58,653 nt of DNA, taken from contig WYBS01000096.1 of NCBI GenBank assembly GCA_011525755.1, forward strand, positions 1 to 58,653. The letters run 5' to 3'. Within the stretch, counting starts at the first letter, position 1, and every line of letters starts with the position of its first letter. Under the pieces are notes generated by a model. That model made no database searches, had not been told where the DNA came from, and saw only the letters and a program-made list of their open reading frames with translations. This document shows, piece after piece, positions 25,784 through 34,341 of this stretch. The DNA comes from Planctomycetaceae bacterium (lineage in GTDB: Bacteria > Planctomycetota > PLA2). The position numbers and the translations under genes were made by a program.

Positions 25784-28700
25784 TCAGTTCTCGAAGACGT
25801 TCCGAGCCTCCTCGAGGATCTCGCGGTTCGGCCAGGTCATCGTCAGGTAGTGGTGCCGGCGCACCATGCTGCGGATCGAACGCGAGCGGGCCCCGAGCAG
25901 CTCGTTCGCCTTCGCGAGGTACTGCCGCGACCCCTCGCCGGCCTCGAAGGTGGTGCCGAGGCTGTAGTAGATCTCGGGACCGTACTGCGGGGGCGGCACG
26001 CCGCCGAGCTCCTCGAGCATCTTCTCGGCGCGGCGCGCGCAGGCGGCTGCCTCCTCCGCCCGCCCCGCAGCCTTGTGCGCACGCGAGAGGCGGCAGAGGG
26101 CGAGGAGCGCGCGGCTCCCGGTCGGGCTCTCGGCGAGCGACTCCTCGAGGAGGCGAACCGCGCGGTCGTGGTCGTCCTCGTTCAGCGCCGCGTTGCCCAT
26201 GTCGGCACGCGTGAGGCAGCGACCGCGCGCCCCCGCGAGCGCGAGCGACTCCTCGTAGTGGCGCCAAGCGCGCTTGCGCTCGCCGCGCGAGTGGAGGAGG
26301 TTCGCGAGGTGGCGCAGCGAGCGGGCGTGGAGCGGCCGCTGCCCCGTCCGCGCGGCCGTCGCGCGCGCGAGCTCGAGGTGGCCGAGCGCCTCGGTCACCT
26401 CGCCGTAGGGCGCGATCGCGACGCCGAGGTCGTCGAGCACCTCGGCCTCGCCCGCAGGGTCGCCGAGCTCGCGGTAGAGGTCGAGCGCGTGGGTGAAGCA
26501 GTCCTTCGCCTCGTCGATCCGCCCGAGGGCGGCGAGCGCGCGCCCCTCGTTGTAGAGCGCCACGGCCTCGCCGGGAAGGTCGCCGACCTCGCGCGCGATC
26601 TTCGACGCCTGCTGGTAGCAGAGGAGCGCCTCCTCGAGCTGCAGCGCCTCGACGCGCGAGTTGCCGAGGTTGTTGAGCGCGGCCGACTCGCCGCGCCGGT
26701 CGCCGAGCTCGCGGAAGATCCCGAGCGCCTCCTCCTTCGCCGTCCGCGCGCGGGCCCCTTCGCCGAGCTCGCCGAGCACGGCGCCGAGCGCCTGGAGCGC
26801 GTGCGCCTCGCCGCGCCGGTCGCCCGCCTCGCGCCGAAGCGCGAGCGCCTCCTCGAAGCGCGCCGCGGCCCCCGCGTAGTCGCCGCGGCGGTGGAGGATC
26901 AAGCCGAGCACCTGGAGGCACCCCGTCTCCGCGTCGCGGTCCTTGGCCTCGCGCGCGAGCGCAAGCCCCTGCTCCGCCTCCTCGCGCGCGCGGTCGAACG
27001 AGCCGGCGCGGAGGAAGGCGGCCGCGAACCCCATGTGGACGCGCCCGCGCGGGCCCGCGCCGCCGAGCCGCTCCGCCTCGGCCCGCGCGCGCTCGAGCGC
27101 GGCCATCCGCGCCTCGCGCCGGCCGGCGAACCCGTGGAGCGACTCGAGCCGCATGAGCGCGTCGAAACGGGCCTCTCCCCGGTCGTCGCCGAGCGCCGCG
27201 ACGACCGCCTCGAGGAAGTCCGCCGCGAGCCCCGGGTGGAGCTGGTGCGTCGCGTGGTCGAAGGCCATCGAGAGGTGCTCGGGGGTCGCCTCGGCGAGGC
27301 GGCCCGCGAAAAGCAGGTGGCGCGTCTTCGCGAACGCATCGGGGGGGGCTCCGGGGGCCTCGATCGCGTCGGCGCACTTCCCGTGCAGCTCCGCCCGCCG
27401 TTTCGGCTCGATCCCCTCGTGGACGACGTGCTGGAGGCCGCGGCTCGCGAAGCGGAAGGCATCGCGGCCGGCGCTCGCGATCACGCGGTGCTTCCTCTCG
27501 AGGAGCGCGAGCGTCTTCAGGAGCTGGATCTTCCGCTGCCCGCTCACGGCCGCGAGGAGCGCGGGGTCGAACTCCGGCCCCTGCACGGCCGCCGCCTCGA
27601 GCAGCTCCTTCTGCGCCTCGTCGAGCCCCGCGAGCGAGGCGAGAAGGAGGTCGCGCGCACCCTCCGGGAGCGCCTCCTTCTCCACGGGCCGCGTGAGGAG
27701 GAACCCGTCCTCCGCGGGCACGAGCGCGCCCTCGGACCGGAGGTGCGCGATCATCTCGAGGAGCAGCAAGGGGTTGCCGTCCGTGCGCTCGTAGAGGATG
27801 CGCCCGAGCGCGCGCACGGTCCGGCCCTGCCGCACGATCGAGCGCACGAGCTCCTCCGACGCGTCGCGGGTGAGCGGCTGCACCTCCTGCGTCATCGCAC
27901 CGGGGCGCTGCGCGATCGAGGCGATGAGCGCGTGGAGCGGCGCCCCCTCGGCGACCTCCGCGGGGCGGAAGGTCGCGAGCAGGAGCACCGCCTCGTCGCG
28001 GAGCGACCGCGCGAGGAGCCCGAGCAGCTCGATCGTCTCGGGGCCCGCGCGCTGGAGGTCCTCGACGCAGAGCACGACCGGGCGGCCGGTCGCGAGGCTC
28101 TTGAGGAGCGCCGGGAAGGTGGCCAGAAACGCCGCCGCGCCGTCGCCGCCGGCGAGGAAGCGCGCGACGGCGGGCACGGACGCGGCGGAGCCGGGCAGGA
28201 GTGCCGCGAGCCTCGCCTCGTCGGCGCCGAGGTAGTCGGAAAGCCCCTCGACGATCGCGTGGTAGGGCCCCGCCTGCTCCACGCACCTGCCGGCGACCAC
28301 GATCGGCCCGTCCGGCGCGAGAAGCTCCTCGAGGAAGTCGTGGACGAGCCGCGACTTCCCGACGCCGCGCCCTCCCGCGAGCAGGATCACGCGCGCCTGC
28401 CCGCCGCGCGCCGCCTCGTAGGCCTGGTGGAGCGCGTCGAGGTCCGTCCCGCGGCCGACGAGCGGCGCCTCGCGCGGCGGGCGCAGGCGCTTCAGCGCCT
28501 TCGCCGCGGCCGGGAAGGCCCCGCCGGCGGTCTTTTTCTTCCACCACTCGCCGACCTCGCCGGAGCGGAGCACCTCGCGCATCTCCTCGCATGACTTGAA
28601 CCGCTCCGCCGGATCCTGCCTGAGGCAGGTGAGGATCACCTCCTCGAGGAAGGGCTCGAGGTCGCGGTACACGAGGCGAGGGCGCCGCACGATCCCCTTC

Positions 28701-29422
28701 ACCTTCTGCGTGAGCACGGTCGAGAGCTCCGCCGCGCCGAAGGGGTTCTTGCCCGTCGCCATCTCGTACATCACGACGCCGAGCGCGTAGATGTCGGCCG
28801 CGGGCCCGACGTGGTCCTGGTCGAGGAACTGCTCCGGCGCCGCGTAGGCGAGGGATCCCACGAACTCCCCCGCGCGCGTGAGATCGCGCCCCTCCTGCTG
28901 GAGCCGGGCGACGCCGAGATCCATGAGCAGGAGCCGGTGCTCGGTCGTGAGCACGAGGTTCTCGGGCTTCAGGTCGCGGTGGATCATCCCCTGCGCATGC
29001 ACCGCGCCGAGCGCGTCGAGCGCCTGGTCGGCGAGGAGGTAGATCAGGTGCTCGGGCACGGTCCCCATCTCCTGGATGAGGTCGCGCGCCGTCTGCCCCT
29101 CCACGATCTCCATCGCCATGAAGTGGTAGGCGGCGCCGTCGAGCGTGTCGCTCCCGATCTCGTAGGTCCGGACGACGTTTCCGTGGCGGATCCGCATCCC
29201 GAGCTCCGCCTCGCGCTGGAACCGCCGGAAGGTCACCTCGTCCGTGACGAGCTCGGGGTGGAAGACCTTGAGCGCGACCATGCTGCCGGCGGCCCCCGCC
29301 GCCCCCTCGTTCACCGTCCGGGCGCGGTAGACGGTCCCCATCCCCCCCTCCCCGAGCACGGGTCCGATCTCGTAGTTGCCGAGCTTCTTGCCGACGAGGG
29401 AGGGGGTCTGGGTCGCCCGCAC
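25784..29422 (-). CDS. PknK-like Ser/Thr protein kinase with AAA-type ATPase and TPR array
   Basis: 1212 residues. Kinase domain 17-285: glycine loop LGEGGMGTVY (23-32), Lys52, catalytic HRDLKPEN (148-155, Asp150), and DLG (168-170) in place of DFG. Residues about 320-600 form an AAA/STAND-type ATPase with P-loop GGRGVGKS (350-357). The remainder is a long run of helical pairs ending in TPR repeats (GDRRGEAHALQALGAVLGELGE; ALNNLGNSRVEALQLEEAL; ALYNEGRALAALGRIDEA). This is the PknK/AcoK layout common in Myxococcota and Planctomycetota, integrating signals and protein partners. A G-rich repeat at 27341-27357 encodes an APGAPP loop inside it. Probably starts at GTG 29422. Confidence 0.92.
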   Translation of the reverse strand: MRATQTPSLVGKKLGNYEIGPVLGEGGMGTVYRARTVNEGAAGAAGSMVALKVFHPELVTDEVTFRRFQREAELGMRIRHGNVVRTYEIGSDTLDGAAYHFMAMEIVEGQTARDLIQEMGTVPEHLIYLLADQALDALGAVHAQGMIHRDLKPENLVLTTEHRLLLMDLGVARLQQEGRDLTRAGEFVGSLAYAAPEQFLDQDHVGPAADIYALGVVMYEMATGKNPFGAAELSTVLTQKVKGIVRRPRLVYRDLEPFLEEVILTCLRQDPAERFKSCEEMREVLRSGEVGEWWKKKTAGGAFPAAAKALKRLRPPREAPLVGRGTDLDALHQAYEAARGGQARVILLAGGRGVGKSRLVHDFLEELLAPDGPIVVAGRCVEQAGPYHAIVEGLSDYLGADEARLAALLPGSAASVPAVARFLAGGDGAAAFLATFPALLKSLATGRPVVLCVEDLQRAGPETIELLGLLARSLRDEAVLLLATFRPAEVAEGAPLHALIASIAQRPGAMTQEVQPLTRDASEELVRSIVRQGRTVRALGRILYERTDGNPLLLLEMIAHLRSEGALVPAEDGFLLTRPVEKEALPEGARDLLLASLAGLDEAQKELLEAAAVQGPEFDPALLAAVSGQRKIQLLKTLALLERKHRVIASAGRDAFRFASRGLQHVVHEGIEPKRRAELHGKCADAIEAPGAPPDAFAKTRHLLFAGRLAEATPEHLSMAFDHATHQLHPGLAADFLEAVVAALGDDRGEARFDALMRLESLHGFAGRREARMAALERARAEAERLGGAGPRGRVHMGFAAAFLRAGSFDRAREEAEQGLALAREAKDRDAETGCLQVLGLILHRRGDYAGAAARFEEALALRREAGDRRGEAHALQALGAVLGELGEGARARTAKEEALGIFRELGDRRGESAALNNLGNSRVEALQLEEALLCYQQASKIAREVGDLPGEAVALYNEGRALAALGRIDEAKDCFTHALDLYRELGDPAGEAEVLDDLGVAIAPYGEVTEALGHLELARATAARTGQRPLHARSLRHLANLLHSRGERKRAWRHYEESLALAGARGRCLTRADMGNAALNEDDHDRAVRLLEESLAESPTGSRALLALCRLSRAHKAAGRAEEAAACARRAEKMLEELGGVPPPQYGPEIYYSLGTTFEAGEGSRQYLAKANELLGARSRSIRSMVRRHHYLTMTWPNREILEEARNVFEN

Positions 29423-29556
29423 GAGACCGGGATTCTAGGGCTTTCTCCGCGGGTCCGCATCGCCTGCGCGCGGGAGGGGAGGGGGGCCCGGGGGGAACGC
29501 CTCCCCATCGGCCGGAGGGATTGTTTAGGATCGTGGACCACAACGGAGGGTCCGGA

Positions 29557-29775
29557 ATGCGGTGCATCAAGTGCGGCGCGCACGCGACGTTCACCCACAC
29601 GCTCTTCACGGGGACGATCCCCCACAAGGTGAACCTCTGCGACGCCTGCGCCCAGAAGTCCCAGGCGAGCGACCACATGGCGAAGATCAAGGCCGCGCCC
29701 GACAAGACCGCGAAGGGGGCTGCGGTCGAGACGTTCCTGAAGGAGCTCGGTCAGACCGGAGCTACCGGAACGTGA
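29557..29775 (+). CDS. Small zinc-binding protein, McsA N-terminal-like
   Basis: 72 residues with a good ribosome site (GGAGGG, 29545-29550). Zinc site C3-x2-C6 and C28-x2-C31 (MRCIKCGAHATF...NLCDACAQK) resembles the first zinc finger of McsA (YacH) of the ClpC/CtsR stress system. The rest of McsA (second zinc site, UvrB/C motif) is missing. A TAGGAT box at 29526-29531 could be the -10. Its last 14 bases overlap the convergent oxidoreductase gene. Role unknown; possibly a stress-adaptor fragment. Confidence 0.65.
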   Translation: MRCIKCGAHATFTHTLFTGTIPHKVNLCDACAQKSQASDHMAKIKAAPDKTAKGAAVETFLKELGQTGATGT

Positions 29776-30778
29776 GCACGAGCTTGCCCACCGTGCGGCC
29801 CGACTCGAGGTCGCGGTGGGCGCGCGCCACCTCCGCGACCGGATAGGCCGTCACCGGCGGCGGCTGGAGCTTCCCCTCCGCGAGCCATCCGAGGAGCTGC
29901 CCCATCGCCTCCCTGAGCAGATCCTCTTTCGCGAAGAGGTAGCTGAGGTTGAAGCAGAGGAGGCTCCGGTTCTCGTTCACCATCCGGATCGGGTCGAAGC
30001 GCGGCGTCTTCAGGTAGGAGCGCAGCAGCGGCAGCCAGCGCACGCGCCCGTCCGCACGTGTCCGGAGCATCGAGTGGAACCCGTACGCGACGAGCCGGCC
30101 GGTCGGCGCGAGGTGGCGGTAGCTCTGTTTCAACGTCTCCGCGCCGTTCGCGTCGAGGATCACGTCGTAGCCTTGGGGCGCTGCGCGCCTTGCCGCGGCC
30201 CAGAGGTCCTCCCGCGACTTGTCGATGACGACGTCGGCCTTCACGGCCGCGACCTTGTGCGGGGCGCCGACCACCCCCACCACGCGCGCGCCGAGGATCC
30301 TCGCGATCTCTACCGCCGCGCCCCCCACGCCCCCCGCCGCCGAGTGGACGAGGATCGTGCTCCCGGGCTTCGGGCGCGCGAGCTCAGAGAGGGCGTAGTA
30401 CGCGGTGAGGAAGATCACCGGGAACCCAGCCGCCTGATGGAGGCTGAGCCGCGGCGGGAGCGGGAAGACCTGCGACGCGGGCACGACCACGCGGCTCGCG
30501 TAGCCCCCGAACCGGGTGACCGCGAGGACTTCCGCCCCCGGAGCCCCCCCTGATATGCGGCCCGAAACCTCGAATCCCGGAGTGATCGGCCACCCCACGA
30601 GCTTTTTCTGGGACTCGTAGAAACCCATCCGGATCACGCAATCGGCGAAGTTGACGCCGCTGGCCTCGACGTCGATCGCGACTTCCCCGGGGGCGGGCGT
30701 GGGGTCCTCGGCGTCTACGATTTCGAGGCGGCTGTAACCTCCGGGTCGGCCGATCGATACCTTGCGCACCCCGCGCAT
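29762..30778 (-). CDS. Quinone-oxidoreductase-like medium-chain dehydrogenase
   Basis: 338 residues of the zinc-independent MDR family (QOR/VAT-1-like): GroES-like domain with VEASGVNFADCVIRMG, then a Rossmann fold with HSAAGGVGGAAVEIAR (NADPH loop). The zinc ligands of alcohol dehydrogenases are absent. The MLRTRADGRVRWLPLL insert near residue 240 is typical of the VAT-1/synaptic-vesicle subgroup. It likely reduces quinones or enones with NADPH. ATG at 30778 lies 14 bases from the divergent ATPase start. A G-rich element copy (30535-30550) encodes SGGAPGAE in a surface loop. Confidence 0.87.
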   Translation of the reverse strand: MRGVRKVSIGRPGGYSRLEIVDAEDPTPAPGEVAIDVEASGVNFADCVIRMGFYESQKKLVGWPITPGFEVSGRISGGAPGAEVLAVTRFGGYASRVVVPASQVFPLPPRLSLHQAAGFPVIFLTAYYALSELARPKPGSTILVHSAAGGVGGAAVEIARILGARVVGVVGAPHKVAAVKADVVIDKSREDLWAAARRAAPQGYDVILDANGAETLKQSYRHLAPTGRLVAYGFHSMLRTRADGRVRWLPLLRSYLKTPRFDPIRMVNENRSLLCFNLSYLFAKEDLLREAMGQLLGWLAEGKLQPPPVTAYPVAEVARAHRDLESGRTVGKLVLTFR

Positions 30779-30792
30779 GATAAGGAACCAGG

Positions 30793-32322
30793 ATGAACCC
30801 GACCTCCTTCTTCGCGCACCACGGCATCGTCGAGAACCCCTTCGGCGCGGAGGAGGCACGGCACGACCCCGTCTACGAGCGGCTCGTCTTCAAGCCGGAG
30901 TGCGCGCACCCGGAGTTCGACAAGGTGATCGGCACACTCGACCACCCGCACGCGGCGATCGTCTTCGGCGAGAAGGGGGCGGGGAAGACCGCGCTCCGGC
31001 TGCTCATCGGGCGAAAGATCGGGGAGCACAACCGCGAGAAGCAGAAGAAGAGGGTCCTGCTCGTCCCGTACGACGACATGAATCCGGTGCTCGATCTCGT
31101 GGCGCGGCATAGGGGGGGTCCGGGGGCCGACGCCCTGATGAAGGGGTTCCGGCTGCCGGACCACCAGGACGCGATGCTCGGGATCGCGGTGACGCGGTTC
31201 CTCGACGGGCTCTTGGGGACCGCGGGGGACGAGGAGGGCGCGGCGCTCCCCGCCGACGCACGCGACCGGCTCCGGCGGCTGCCGCGGGAGCAGCGGGTGG
31301 AGCTTGCGGTCCTGGCCTCGCTCTACGACCGGCCGCGCGGCGGGAACCTGCCCGGGCGCTGGCAGGAGGTCCGGCGGCGGTTGAAGCTCGGCTGGCGGCT
31401 GCCGTTCTCGGCGTCGAAGGTGGGCGCGATCATCGCAACGGTCGCCGCGGCGGGGCTCTTCATCGCGGCGAGGTGGGTGAAGCCGCAGGGACTCCCCACG
31501 TGGACGTCGCTCGCGGCGGGCATCGCGGCCGCCGTCGCGGGGCTCCTGTGGATCGTCTGGCTCTGGCGGCACGGGAGGCTCTGGAACCTCGTGCGAAAGA
31601 TCCGCGCGGAGGCGCCCGCGGTCGACCGGACGGCGCCGCAGCTCCGCGCGATGCTTCGCCAGCTTGCGCCGCGCGACCGCGCGAACCAGCCGTGGCCGCA
31701 GCCGGGCGGCGACGGCACGAACGCGCGCTACGAGCTGACGAGGAAGTTCGTGGAGCTTCTGCGCGCGTTCGACCACGCGGGGATGATCGTCCTGATCGAC
31801 CGGATCGACGAGCCGACGCTCGTGGCGGGCCGGCCGGAGCGGATGCGCGCGCTCGTGTGGCCGCTCTTCGAGAGCAAGTTCCTCCAGCAGGAGGGCGTGG
31901 GCATCAAGATGCTCCTGCCGATCGAGCTCCGCTACCTCGTGCATCGGGAGGGCGCGGACTTCTTCCAGGAGGCGCGCCTCGACAAGCAGAGCGTGGTGGA
32001 TCGCCTCGCGTGGTCGGGGGCGACGCTCTACGACCTCTGCACGGCGCGGATGCGGGCGTGCCACAGGGAGAAGGAGTCGCGGATCTCGCTGAGCGACCTT
32101 TTCGCGGAGGACGTGGGGCGCGAGGCGCTCGTGAACGCGCTCGCGCAGATGGCGCAGCCGCGCGACGCGTTCAAGCTGCTCTACTCGGCGATCCGCGAGC
32201 ACTGCCAGCGCGTGGGCGAGGAGGAGCAGGAGTACCGGGTGCCGCGCTTCGTCCTCGACGCGGTCCGCAAGGAGCAGGCGCAGCGCGTGTCGGAGCTCCA
32301 GCGCGGCCTCGCGCCAGGGTAG
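30793..32322 (+). CDS. P-loop ATPase with two inserted membrane helices (KAP-like)
   Basis: 509 residues. Walker A is GEKGAGKT (59-66); the Walker B-like strand is MIVLIDRIDEP (331-341). Between them sit two membrane helices (about 209-229 and 239-258), a layout known from KAP-family NTPases, which often act in membrane-linked conflict or signalling systems. The N-terminal HGIVENPFGAEEARHDPV resembles the entry motif of ExeA/Sll1717-type ATPases. The C-terminal half is helical, ending EYRVPRFVLDAVRKEQ. It is followed by hairpins at 32334-32365 and by a toxin-antitoxin pair, fitting an accessory region. G-rich element at 31112-31126 encodes RGGPGAD. Confidence 0.7.
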   Translation: MNPTSFFAHHGIVENPFGAEEARHDPVYERLVFKPECAHPEFDKVIGTLDHPHAAIVFGEKGAGKTALRLLIGRKIGEHNREKQKKRVLLVPYDDMNPVLDLVARHRGGPGADALMKGFRLPDHQDAMLGIAVTRFLDGLLGTAGDEEGAALPADARDRLRRLPREQRVELAVLASLYDRPRGGNLPGRWQEVRRRLKLGWRLPFSASKVGAIIATVAAAGLFIAARWVKPQGLPTWTSLAAGIAAAVAGLLWIVWLWRHGRLWNLVRKIRAEAPAVDRTAPQLRAMLRQLAPRDRANQPWPQPGGDGTNARYELTRKFVELLRAFDHAGMIVLIDRIDEPTLVAGRPERMRALVWPLFESKFLQQEGVGIKMLLPIELRYLVHREGADFFQEARLDKQSVVDRLAWSGATLYDLCTARMRACHREKESRISLSDLFAEDVGREALVNALAQMAQPRDAFKLLYSAIREHCQRVGEEEQEYRVPRFVLDAVRKEQAQRVSELQRGLAPG

Positions 32323-32376
32323 CCACTCCTCGGCGGAGCCGCCAAGGCGGCGAACCCGCCGTCGCTTTCAGCTCCG

Positions 32377-32814
32377 TCACGACCGCTGGCGGGACGGAAC
32401 GATGCGGAATCTGCCCCGCTTCCCGATGCGGTAGGTCTCGAAGTCGTCGTGATCGGTCGTGAAGACCGTCGTCAGCGACTCGCGCTCCGCGATGTGCACG
32501 AGGGTGGCGTCGGCGAAGTCCATGGGGCGGTCGGCGTAGCGCTTCATGAGGCTCTCGAGGTGCGGCAGGTCCCGTTCCTCGACCGGGGCCAGCACGACCG
32601 CGCCGGAGCGGAGGAACGCCCACGCGCTGGACGGGCCGTGGGGATCGTCGCCGACCAGGTGGAACAGCTCCGCGAGCACGGCGGCGGTCGTGGCGAAGGG
32701 GAGCCGCAGCGACGAGAGCGCCTCGACACAGGCGCCGTGCCACTCGTCGTTCCGGTCGAGGATCGCGACCATCGCGCCCGTGTCGATCAGGCCGTGGACT
32801 TCAGGTGCGGGCAC
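32377..32814 (-). CDS. PIN-domain ribonuclease toxin (VapC-type)
   Basis: 145 residues of the PIN fold. The acidic metal-binding residues are visible: Asp11 (LIDTGAMV), Glu49 (LAELFHL), Asp99/Asp102 (MDFADATLVHIAE) and Asp121 (TTDHDDF). Such toxins cleave tRNA or rRNA until bound by their antitoxin. Its start lies inside the end of the upstream antitoxin gene (14-base overlap), the usual antitoxin-first order. The catalytic set looks complete, so the toxin is probably active. Confidence 0.88.
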   Translation of the reverse strand: MPAPEVHGLIDTGAMVAILDRNDEWHGACVEALSSLRLPFATTAAVLAELFHLVGDDPHGPSSAWAFLRSGAVVLAPVEERDLPHLESLMKRYADRPMDFADATLVHIAERESLTTVFTTDHDDFETYRIGKRGRFRIVPSRQRS

Positions 32815-33094
32815 GGCGCGCCTTCCGTGCCGTGAGCCGCTCTCGCACGCGCCGGCTCACCTGGCTCGACCGCTTCCGGTCGCCCCCCGCGAGGACCCCG
32901 GCGCATCGCAGGGCGCGCGCCCGTATGCGCTCCTCCTCCTCGCTCCGCCGCGCGCTCTCGTGCTCCTCGAGCCACCCCCGCACGACGCGTTCCAGGAGGA
33001 CGGACACGCGAACACCCTGGCGCCGGGCCGCATCCTCGAGGGCCATCTTGAGATCGGGCGACATCCGCCACGCGTAGACCTCGGTCTTCGACAT
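32801..33094 (-). CDS. Ribbon-helix-helix-type antitoxin
   Basis: 97 residues. N-terminal SKTEVYAWRMSPDLKMALE is a strand-helix like ribbon-helix-helix antitoxins, then RVSVLLERVVRGWLEEHE forms the second helix. The C-terminal half is strongly basic (RKRSSQVSRRVRERLTARK), unusual for an antitoxin tail, which more often is acidic. It would bind the palindrome that overlaps its own start codon. Coupled to the PIN toxin gene. Confidence 0.8.
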   Translation of the reverse strand: MSKTEVYAWRMSPDLKMALEDAARRQGVRVSVLLERVVRGWLEEHESARRSEEEERIRARALRCAGVLAGGDRKRSSQVSRRVRERLTARKARRART

Positions 33095-33112
33095 GCACTA
33101 CAGTGTAGTGCA
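33094..33112. promoter_or_regulatory. Perfect palindromic operator of the toxin-antitoxin pair
   Basis: TGCACTACA-G-TGTAGTGCA: two perfect 9-base arms around one central base. It touches the antitoxin ATG (33092-33094) and covers the -10 box TACACT (33107-33102, minus strand). This is the expected position for autorepression by the antitoxin. Confidence 0.8.
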
Positions 33113-33129
33113 CCGCCGCCGCGAATCAA
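33102..33129 (-). promoter_or_regulatory. Antitoxin promoter, leaderless
   Basis: On the minus strand TTGATT (33129-33124), 16-base spacer, TACACT (33107-33102). Start of transcription falls at or next to the A of the ATG at 33094, so there is no room for a ribosome site. Confidence 0.55.
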
Positions 33130-33323
33130 CAGTCGTTTCGCGCCCATCATGCCGTCTTCGGCGTGGAGACGACGCCGGCGGCCCCTGACGCCCGAGGACG
33201 ATCTCGAGTTCTGTGGCATCGGCGGGGCTCCTGTCGACCGTGCGCCATGCCCAAGCAAGCCCCAGCCGTGACCAGCAGCGTCGCCTCGCCGGTCGGGCGC
33301 GGGAGCCCCGGGCGGGCTTCGAA

Positions 33324-33344
33324 GTCCCTGCGACCCGCAGGGAC
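33324..33344 (-). terminator. Hairpin behind the second stop of the cytochrome gene
   Basis: GTCCCTGCG-ACC-CGCAGGGAC, 9-bp perfect arms, 14 bases beyond the TGA at 33358. No T-run. Its position supports the view that the transcription unit continues past the in-frame TGA at 33508. The rest of 33113-33357 shows nothing recognisable. Confidence 0.45.
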
Positions 33345-33357
33345 GACGCTACTTCCC

Positions 33358-34290
33358 TCAGCACCCCTTGGCGTTCGGGTCCTTCCCGGGCTTCCGGAAC
33401 GGGACGGCCGTCTCGCCGTTCAGCCGGAAGGGGCCCGTCTCGAAGATCAGCTCGAGCGTCAGGTCGTCCGCGTCGTCCTTGGAACTCCAAGGATGGCTGT
33501 AGCTCCCTCACGTCACCTCGAAGTCGCCCGCGTCGATCCGCTCCCCTTCGGCTCCCGTGATGAGCCAGCCCGGGTTCACGAGCTTCCCCCCGCAGGAGAG
33601 CGACATGCGCTTCCCGCCTCCATCCGTCATGAAGAACCCGAGCACATGGCCGCCCTCGCGCCGCTCGCAGCTCAGGTGCCCCTGGATCTCGGGAACGAGG
33701 TCGAGCGTCGCCTCCGCGTCGCCGCCGATCGTCACCTGCGCGCATCCCTCCGCCGAGCTGCCGGACGCCATCCACCGTCGCCCCTGCTCGTCCGCGCGGT
33801 AGAAGGCGTAGCTGATGACGCGGTACTCCCCCTTGGGAACCGCGAGGGTCGTCCCCTTCTCGCTCTTCTCCCACCGCAGCCGGATCTTCGGCGGGCTCCC
33901 GTCGCGGACGGACTTGCGCTCCGCCTTCAGGTAGGCGCTGCCCGCCGAGGAAGGGACGCGGACCTGTCCGCACGTCGATCCCTGCGCCGCCCCGTGCTTC
34001 TCGTCGATCAGGAGCGGGCGGATCGTCTTCTCCGCGTGCAGGTAGTCGATCAGCGCCTTGCGCGCCTCGGGCGTGTCGCTCTCGCCCGAGATGCACGTCG
34101 TGGTCTCGTTCAGCTTGAGCCAGTCCTCGTCCTCCGCGATGCGCGGATCGGGGACGCAGTGGCATGAGGAGCACGAGCGCCAGAGATCCTGGCCAAGGGC
34201 GTTCTCCCGGTCCTCTGCCATGCCGCTTCCGGCGAGCGACACGAGGACGAAAAGGCCCGCGGGCACGGCAACGAGCGCGGCGGATCTCAC
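33358..34290 (-). CDS. Monohaem cytochrome c-like protein interrupted by an in-frame TGA
   Basis: The frame up to the TGA at 33508-33510 gives 260 residues: signal (ALVAVPAGLFVLVSLAGSGMA), a c-type haem site CSSCH (40-44), and a beta-rich domain (YRVISYAFYRADEQGRRW, GHLSCERREGGHVLGFFM). The same frame continues for 49 more clearly coding codons (LTLELIFETGPFRLNGET, VPFRKPGKD) to a TGA at 33358, with GC at nearly every third position. The exceptions CAT, CCT and AGT build a hairpin 15 bases after the TGA. It may be a nonsense mutation, readthrough, or selenocysteine; a conventional annotation would end at 33508. Third gene of a cytochrome operon. Confidence 0.65.
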
Positions 34291-34341
34291 GATGCACCCC
34301 CTCTCGGCACGTCCGGGGCGCCCCGTCCCACGACGATCGGC

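Noticed and set aside
33508-33510. TGA as a reassigned sense codon
   Set aside because: Many other genes here end at TGA in overlap with the next start (for example 5391, 39229 and 46717), so the code is standard; only local recoding or mutation remains.
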